This document shows positions 40,959-44,702 of a stretch of DNA of 44,702 bases, in pieces. A program made the translations under genes and the position numbers. Below the pieces are notes generated by a model, which was not told the DNA's origin, did no database searches, and saw nothing but the letters and a program-made list of their open reading frames with translations. Position 1 is the first letter of the stretch. Each line of letters opens with the position of its first letter. Source of the DNA: Ilumatobacter sp. (GTDB taxonomy: Bacteria; Actinomycetota; Acidimicrobiia; Acidimicrobiales; Ilumatobacteraceae); assembly GCA_013002175.1 (NCBI GenBank), contig JABDKP010000004.1, positions 1 through 44,702 of the forward strand, read 5' to 3'.

Positions 40959-41724
40959 CGGCAGACGGATGCACACTCGCCGAGCGCATCCGGTCCAGCC
41001 AGCCGATCAGCACTGCGATCGCCCGCGGGTCGTGCCGCAGGCGGTGCCCGGCGCCGACGAAGAGGCTGAGCTCCGCGTCGCCATGGGCGTTGACCAGTTG
41101 GCGGGCGTCGGAGACCGGCACGCTGTCGTCTTCCTCGCCGTGCATCACGAGCATCGGGCGGGGTGCGAACCGCCGCGCGGAGGCAACCGGCCGGAATCTC
41201 CGGAACTCGCGTGTCCACTCCTCGACCGACGCCGGGAAGCGGGGGTCCTTGATCGCACCGATCTCACGGGCGTGTTCGAGGAACCGTCGGGGATGATCGG
41301 CCCAGTCGTCGAAGTCGGCGCGTGGGCTGAGCAGCCCGGCCGCGACGACGCGCGGGTCGTCGGCGGCGACGCAGATCGCGATCGAACCGCCGGTGTTCGT
41401 GCCGAGCAGGATCACGCCCTGTGGCTCGCTGACGGTCTCGAGGTGGGTGATCGCGTTGCGCAGGTCGTCGACCCATCCCTGGAGCGAGAAGTCTCCCTCG
41501 CTCTCGCCGCAGCCGCGGAAGTTGAACGTCATCGCGACGCAGCCGAGTTGCTGGGCGACACGATCCATCAGTTGGGGGAAGGTGCCCCCCGACAACTTCG
41601 CATCGAGCGGGCCGATCGGGAATCCGTGGCAGAGGATCACGCCCGGACCGGGCTGGACCTCACCGGGCGGGTGGGCGAGATGGCAGGCGAGCGAGAACCC
41701 ACTCGACGTGAATCGCTCGGTCAT
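40948..41724 (-). CDS. Alpha/beta hydrolase-fold protein with altered nucleophile
   Basis: A 258-residue serine-hydrolase-like protein. The oxyanion text is ILCHGFPIGP, followed by FNFRGCGESEGDF, typical of this fold. The nucleophile elbow, normally G-x-S-x-G, reads LLGTNTGGS with N110 in place of serine. An acidic residue (VMHGEEDDSVPV) and a histidine (VGAGHRLRHD) are in the usual places. It is therefore either a non-catalytic relative or uses a different residue. It lies 28 bases after the small gene at 41977; GAGAGG upstream may be its ribosome-binding site. Confidence 0.82.
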   Translation of the reverse strand: MTERFTSSGFSLACHLAHPPGEVQPGPGVILCHGFPIGPLDAKLSGGTFPQLMDRVAQQLGCVAMTFNFRGCGESEGDFSLQGWVDDLRNAITHLETVSEPQGVILLGTNTGGSIAICVAADDPRVVAAGLLSPRADFDDWADHPRRFLEHAREIGAIKDPRFPASVEEWTREFRRFRPVASARRFAPRPMLVMHGEEDDSVPVSDARQLVNAHGDAELSLFVGAGHRLRHDPRAIAVLIGWLDRMRSASVHPSAEAR

Positions 41725-41752
41725 CCCAGGCACGGCCGACCTCTCGCAGGGC

Positions 41753-41977
41753 TCAGGCGCGGGGCGCGCGCCGCATCCGCCTGGCGTCTGCTGTCGCCGG
41801 TGTGTAGCCGCGGTTGCGGGCCTCGCCGAGCGTGTCGGGACCGAACGACAGTGCGACACCGAGGTCGACGAACTCGTTCACGACGCCTGCGTCCTCCCAG
41901 GTGTCGAGGTCGTAGACCAATTGGGTGCGCTTGTCGCCGAGGAACCGGCTGTGCTCGAACTTCGGGTGGCGGTCCAT
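41753..41977 (-). CDS. Small protein of unknown function
   Basis: A 74-residue product, not recognised. It begins MDRHPKFEHSRFLGDK and has a compact text (LVYDLDTWEDAG, FVDLGVALSFGPDTLGEARNRGY) before a basic tail. The start is backed by TACCGT 9 bases upstream, and the arrangement with the following hydrolase gene supports a two-gene unit. Codon use and amino-acid composition look like real coding sequence. No function can be assigned. Confidence 0.65.
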   Translation of the reverse strand: MDRHPKFEHSRFLGDKRTQLVYDLDTWEDAGVVNEFVDLGVALSFGPDTLGEARNRGYTPATADARRMRRAPRA

Positions 41978-41986
41978 TGCGTGGCC

Positions 41987-41992
41987 ACGGTA
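41987..41992 (-). promoter_or_regulatory. Putative -10 element (small protein / hydrolase unit)
   Basis: TACCGT on the minus strand lies 9 bases before ATG 41977. Confidence 0.45.
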
Positions 41993-42027
41993 CCGGAACG
42001 GCACGACTGCGGCGTGACGCGGACGCG

Positions 42028-42064
42028 ACAGCGCCGGAGCATCGTGACGACACTCCGGCGCTGT
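42028..42064. terminator. Perfect 12-bp inverted repeat
   Basis: ACAGCGCCGGAG (42028-42039) and CTCCGGCGCTGT (42053-42064) are exact reverse complements around a 13-base loop. It lies downstream of leftward transcription from the MDMPI-family gene and about 36 bases upstream of the next leftward promoter. A terminator is the simplest reading; an operator is possible. No U-tract follows. Confidence 0.5.
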
Positions 42065-42192
42065 ACGGACTGTTGAGACCGATCTCACCATGAACGAACC
42101 TGCAAGCAGGCGCGAACGCCACTGGGATCAGGTGTGGCGATGAGATTCAGCGGGGGTTGGCGAGTATTCGCCAGGCGATCCAGCCTGTTGAC

Positions 42193-42237
42193 CTAGCGGC
42201 CAACCACCTCCAGGATCCCGTAACAATTGTCTGGCAT
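42193..42237 (-). CDS. Short ORF (14 codons) with a strong Shine-Dalgarno sequence
   Basis: ATG 42237 is preceded by GAGAGAGGAGGTGG, with AGGAGG at 42249-42254 and 11 bases of spacing, the best ribosome-binding site seen in the window. It encodes MPDNCYGILEVVGR and then TAG. The pattern Y-x3-E-V-V-G resembles the start of dodecin flavoproteins, but no dodecin sequence follows in any frame. It may be a leader peptide, a truncated remnant, or chance. Confidence 0.35.
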   Translation of the reverse strand: MPDNCYGILEVVGR

Positions 42238-42248
42238 TGTCTGGACCA

Positions 42249-42254
42249 CCTCCT
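42249..42254 (-). promoter_or_regulatory. Strong ribosome-binding site
   Basis: AGGAGG on the minus strand. The flanks CCACC and GGTGG (42245-42264) can pair, which could partly hide the site. Confidence 0.45.
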
Positions 42255-42284
42255 CTCTCTGGTGGCACCAGTTCACCACACTTT

Positions 42285-43112
42285 TCAGATCGTGTACGAC
42301 TGATTTGCAAGAATTTTTTCGGCGACCGCCGGGTCGCCGGTGACGACGATCCGGTCCCGCAACGCATCCGGTGCAACCCGTCCGGCGCAGCGCCGCGTCA
42401 TCACGCCGACCGGCATCGTCAGCGTCGTCGTCGCGGGCGCGGACAGACGGTCGACGACGACCGCACGGTCGGCGACCTCGACGTGGATCTCGCGCACGAC
42501 CATGCCGCCGTCGGTGAGCGCGAACGTCACGCGGTGGCCGGATTCGACGCCGGCGCGCTTGCCGACGACGAACCCCATCGCGGTCGTCATCTCGTCGAGC
42601 GTGACCTCGACGGCCAGGCCGGTCTCGTTGCCCGGCCGGCCGGTCGCGTCCCGGATGTCCTGTTCGTGCAGCCAGCAGTCGAAGACGCGGATCTGCATGA
42701 AGCGTCCGTAACTGTCCTTGCCGGCGGGCGTGAACGTCTCGGCGTCCCACTCGTCCTGGCCCATGGCGCGCAGCGCGAGGATGCGCGCCGCCGTCACCTC
42801 GTTGAATCGCGCGAGTACGGCGGCCGGTTCGACCGTTCGCATCGCCTCGACCCACACCTCGTTGAACGCACCGATGTCGTTGCGGACGTGCGGCGACCGG
42901 TCGCGGTCGATCTCGATCGCCGGTGCGTCGTGGCCGAGCAGCATCGACTCGGTCCCGACGATGTGGGCGACGTTGTCACGAACATCCCATCCGGCGAGCG
43001 GCGAGCGCGCCGACCACTGCTCGGGCGGCAGCGAGGCGAGCAGGTCTGCGGTGCTCCCCCAGACCTCGTCGAGTGCCGCGATCGTGCGCTCTCGCGGGAT
43101 CGGTGATGTCAT
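42285..43112 (-). CDS. Maleylpyruvate isomerase-family (DinB-like) protein
   Basis: A 275-residue protein of the actinobacterial MDMPI/TIGR03083 type. The N-terminal four-helix domain has LAGWDVRDNVAHIVGTES, where the histidine binds metal, and FDCWLHEQDIRDATGR carries the second conserved histidine. Some members use mycothiol as cofactor, but most have no known substrate. The C-terminal part (about 180-275) resembles an SCP2-like small domain. The ATG overlaps the stop of a four-codon ORF (43109-43123). Not obviously connected to glycan synthesis. Confidence 0.88.
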   Translation of the reverse strand: MTSPIPRERTIAALDEVWGSTADLLASLPPEQWSARSPLAGWDVRDNVAHIVGTESMLLGHDAPAIEIDRDRSPHVRNDIGAFNEVWVEAMRTVEPAAVLARFNEVTAARILALRAMGQDEWDAETFTPAGKDSYGRFMQIRVFDCWLHEQDIRDATGRPGNETGLAVEVTLDEMTTAMGFVVGKRAGVESGHRVTFALTDGGMVVREIHVEVADRAVVVDRLSAPATTTLTMPVGVMTRRCAGRVAPDALRDRIVVTGDPAVAEKILANQSYTI

Positions 43113-43123
43113 CGCAGCAGCAT
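43109..43123 (-). CDS. Four-codon upstream ORF (MLLR) overlapping the MDMPI-family start
   Basis: ATG 43123 stands 9 bases after TAGAGT and the TGA overlaps ATG 43112 (ATGA). If the transcript is leaderless, ribosomes would start here and reinitiate on the main gene. Confidence 0.3.
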   Translation of the reverse strand: MLLR

Positions 43124-43132
43124 GCCACGGCC

Positions 43133-43138
43133 ACTCTA
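43133..43138 (-). promoter_or_regulatory. Putative -10 element (MDMPI-family gene)
   Basis: TAGAGT on the minus strand, 9 bases before ATG 43123. It is only 19 bases from the divergent element at 43158, so the promoters must overlap. Confidence 0.5.
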
Positions 43139-43157
43139 CGGCGGTCGATCCAGCCGC

Positions 43158-43163
43158 TAGCGT
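43158..43163 (+). promoter_or_regulatory. Putative -10 element, leaderless (methyltransferase 43172)
   Basis: TAGCGT lies 8 bases before ATG 43172. Confidence 0.5.
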
Positions 43164-43171
43164 CGGTCGCC

Positions 43172-44089
43172 ATGCACGATTCGTCGTACGCGAAGATGGC
43201 GTCGTTCGTCCGGGTCCACCTGGCCGCGCACCGGGGACAGCCACTCGACATCATCGACTTCGGGAGTCAGATGGTCGACGGGCAGCAGTTGTCCTATCGC
43301 ACGCTGTTCGACGACCCGTCCTGGACGTACCGCGGGCTGGACATCGAGTCGGGTCACAACGTCGACATCGTCGTGACCGACGCCTACGACTGGAGCGAGG
43401 TGGCGAGCGACTCGGTCGACCTCGTGATCTCCGGGCAGGCGTTCGAGCACGTCGAGTACTTCTGGGCGTCGATGTTCGAGATCGTCCGCACACTGAAGCC
43501 GGGCGGGATCGCCGCGATCATCGCGCCGTCCGGTGGGTTCGAGCACCGCTTCCCGGTCGACTGCTGGCGGTTCTATCCGGACGGTCTCGTGGCGCTCACG
43601 TCGCATGTCCAGTGCGAGGTGGTCGACGTGTTCACCGACTGGGGCAACCTGGATTGGGAGGACTCGGTGCTGGTCGCGCGCAAACCGGACTGGGACGTCG
43701 ACCGGCGCCGGCTGTTCGAGCGGCGCTCGATGCTGCAGCGGGCGCTGCTCGGCGACGACCTCCCCGACGAGTTGCGGCTGGACCCCGGCGCGCACCCCGA
43801 CGATCTCGCGCCCAGCGCGCTCGCCGCGCTGACGACGGGTGCCTTGACCGCCGAACTCGACGCCGCCCGCACCGCCCGCCTGGAACAGGAGGCGGCCGCG
43901 CGCCACGCAGCCGCGGCAGCCTCCCGGGCCCAGGCCGCCGAACTGGATGCGCTCCGGGCCCACGTGGCCGGCCTCGATCACGCCCCCGGTCCGGTCGAGC
44001 GGGCCTACGGCATCGTCAGGGCGCACATCGCTCGGCTCGTCGGCGAGCGGGGTCGCCGGCTGTACAAGCGGTTGCGCGGACGGGTCTAG
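43172..44089 (+). CDS. SAM-dependent methyltransferase with C-terminal coiled coil and basic tail
   Basis: The 305-residue product begins MHDSSYAKMASFVRVHL and has LDIIDFGSQMVDGQQ as a modified SAM motif, YRGLDIESGHNVDIVV, VDLVISGQAFEHVEYFW and IVRTLKPGGIAAIIAPSGG. Residues about 215-280 are alanine- and glutamate-rich and likely form a coiled coil (ARTARLEQEAAARHAAAAASRAQ is part of it). The end is basic (RLYKRLRGRV), like the tail of the methyltransferase at 2306. It probably methylates a surface glycan component. It overlaps the convergent membrane-protein gene by 4 bases. Confidence 0.85.
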   Translation: MHDSSYAKMASFVRVHLAAHRGQPLDIIDFGSQMVDGQQLSYRTLFDDPSWTYRGLDIESGHNVDIVVTDAYDWSEVASDSVDLVISGQAFEHVEYFWASMFEIVRTLKPGGIAAIIAPSGGFEHRFPVDCWRFYPDGLVALTSHVQCEVVDVFTDWGNLDWEDSVLVARKPDWDVDRRRLFERRSMLQRALLGDDLPDELRLDPGAHPDDLAPSALAALTTGALTAELDAARTARLEQEAAARHAAAAASRAQAAELDALRAHVAGLDHAPGPVERAYGIVRAHIARLVGERGRRLYKRLRGRV

Positions 44090-44547
44090 ATCACGTCGTC
44101 GAGCGGGGCCTGCGGGCCCACTGCGCCGATCGCTTCGAAGTAGGCAAGGTGCGCTTCCACGACGTGCACCGCATCGACGTCGTCGAGGAGGTCGATGTCG
44201 TTGCGCTCGGACTCACCGAGCAGGTACGCGGTGAGCGTGTCCTCGGTGACGACGACCGGATCGGCGATGTCCTGCGGCCGGTCGACGACGCGGTCGGGTT
44301 GCAGCCCCTGCGCGTGCAGCCACTGCATGTGGAAGACGAGCAACTGCTCGACCTCGTGCGGGGTCAGGCGGGCCTGGCTGTCCGCCGGGAGCCGATCGCA
44401 CACGAAGTCGGTCGCTTCGTCGAGTGAATAGGTCGCCCGCGGCGCGACCGCATCCAGGCGGTGCGCCTCGCGTCCGACCGATGCTGCGGCGATGACGAAC
44501 ACGACGACCGCCGCCACGACGGCGAACACGATCGTCACGGCATCCAT
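44086..44547 (-). CDS. Small single-pass membrane protein, unknown function
   Basis: A 153-residue product with an N-terminal membrane anchor (about residues 3-23, VTIVFAVVAAVVVFVIAAASV) and an acidic soluble domain, likely cytoplasmic (YSLDEATDFVCDRL, LTPHEVEQLLVFHMQWLHAQGL). Family not named with certainty; such proteins occur widely in actinobacteria. ATG 44547 is supported by TAGAAT 7 bases upstream. Its 3' end overlaps that of the methyltransferase, so the pair is convergent. Confidence 0.75.
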   Translation of the reverse strand: MDAVTIVFAVVAAVVVFVIAAASVGREAHRLDAVAPRATYSLDEATDFVCDRLPADSQARLTPHEVEQLLVFHMQWLHAQGLQPDRVVDRPQDIADPVVVTEDTLTAYLLGESERNDIDLLDDVDAVHVVEAHLAYFEAIGAVGPQAPLDDVI

Positions 44548-44554
44548 CCCGCTG

Positions 44555-44560
44555 ATTCTA
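44555..44560 (-). promoter_or_regulatory. Putative -10 element, leaderless (membrane protein 44547)
   Basis: TAGAAT on the minus strand lies 7 bases before ATG 44547. Confidence 0.55.
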
Positions 44561-44578
44561 CCGGCCCACCCGTCTCCG

Positions 44579-44702
44579 AAATCTGGCGCTCACGCCCCGC
44601 TGGCCGGGCTCCGGGTGACAAATTTGGGGCGGGTCAGCGCATGCCAACGCAAATTTGGCGTTCACGTCACGCGTGGCGGGCGTGGGGCGGCAAATTTCGG
44701 GG
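44579..44702. repeat. Degenerate 72-bp tandem repeat built around AAATTTGG
   Basis: AAATCTGGCGCTCACG (44579) and AAATTTGGCGTTCACG (44651) are 72 bases apart. AAATTTGGGG (44620) and AAATTTCGGG (44692) are also 72 bases apart. The four AAATnTnG units are thus spaced 41, 31 and 41 bases. The array runs to the window edge and may continue. No gene is seen here. Confidence 0.6.

Larger units (their letters stand above)
41978..42284. other. Hairpin-rich intergenic region without a standard gene
   Basis: About 300 bases separate the small gene and the MDMPI-family gene. Besides the promoter at 41987 it holds four inverted repeats (42028-42064; 42074-42087, TGAGA/TCTCA; 42099-42110, CCTGC/GCAGG; 42158-42173, TGGCGA/TCGCCA), a tandem CCAGACAAT duplication near 42228-42246 and a short ORF with a strong ribosome-binding site. 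No tRNA or known RNA family was recognised by eye. Confidence 0.5.

Noticed and set aside
42193-42237. Full dodecin gene
   Set aside because: Only the first 14 residues resemble dodecin; after the stop no frame continues with the conserved dodecin core.
44579-44702. CRISPR array
   Set aside because: The units are short, diverged and spaced 31/41 bases without identical repeats, and no cas genes are present.
1-44702. Insertion sequences, integrases or tRNA genes
   Set aside because: No transposase, integrase or tRNA-like sequence was recognised on either strand despite the accessory character of the glycan genes.

Overview
The window reads as chromosomal DNA from a high-GC Gram-positive bacterium of the Actinomycetota. 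The support is a homodimeric-type pyruvate dehydrogenase E1, frequent GTG starts, a DinB-like maleylpyruvate-isomerase-family protein, very high GC at third codon positions, and a promoter style dominated by leaderless transcripts (TANNNT 6-10 bases before the start codon). An Acidimicrobiia (Ilumatobacter-like) origin is my best guess but is inference only.

Layout. 1-2305: the C-terminal two thirds of aceE and a HhH-GPD DNA-repair protein. 2306-13159: a first surface-glycan block with a methyltransferase, GT2 glycosyltransferases, a 1346-residue GT2-HAD fusion, a 630-residue two-part glycosyltransferase and two small coiled-coil proteins. 13259-15307: an ABC glycan exporter (Wzm/Wzt type). 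15400-17704: a membrane-anchored DegT aminotransferase fusion followed by an undecaprenyl-phosphate sugar-1-phosphate transferase. 17738-29917: O-antigen ligase/polymerase-like proteins, a nucleotide-sugar dehydrogenase, methyltransferases, the WbpG/HisH/HisF-type amidotransferase set, a GT4 enzyme, a Wzx-like flippase and a Wzz-like co-polymerase. 29936-37863: one long leftward operon-like run with a DPM1-like GT2, a DUF2142-like membrane protein, a methyltransferase, a WbpD/E/B-type acetyltransferase, aminotransferase and oxidoreductase, and two GT4 enzymes. 38020-40936: a methyltransferase, a deacetylase-like protein and GalE. 40948-44547: an alpha/beta hydrolase-fold protein, a small conserved-looking protein, a structured intergenic region, an MDMPI-family protein, another methyltransferase with a coiled-coil tail, and a small membrane protein. 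The last 120 bases hold a degenerate repeat.

How the genes fit together. The dehydrogenase (19128), WbpB-like oxidoreductase, WbpE-like aminotransferase and WbpD-like acetyltransferase together match the route to UDP-2,3-diacetamido-2,3-dideoxy-uronic acid known from Pseudomonas aeruginosa O5. WbpG, HisH-like and HisF-like proteins match the set that turns a 3-acetamido group into acetamidino. A PglC-like transferase could start a lipid-linked glycan, GT2 and GT4 enzymes extend it, methyltransferases decorate it, and two export routes (Wzx/Wzy/Wzz and Wzm/Wzt) are present. A 2-epimerase (WbpI) is not seen in the window.

Most notable: the TM-domain/aminotransferase fusion that lacks the expected dehydratase domain, the amidino-sugar gene set, a very consistent leaderless promoter signature, micro-ORFs whose stop overlaps the next start, and a hairpin-rich intergenic region carrying a strong ribosome-binding site in front of a 14-codon ORF.
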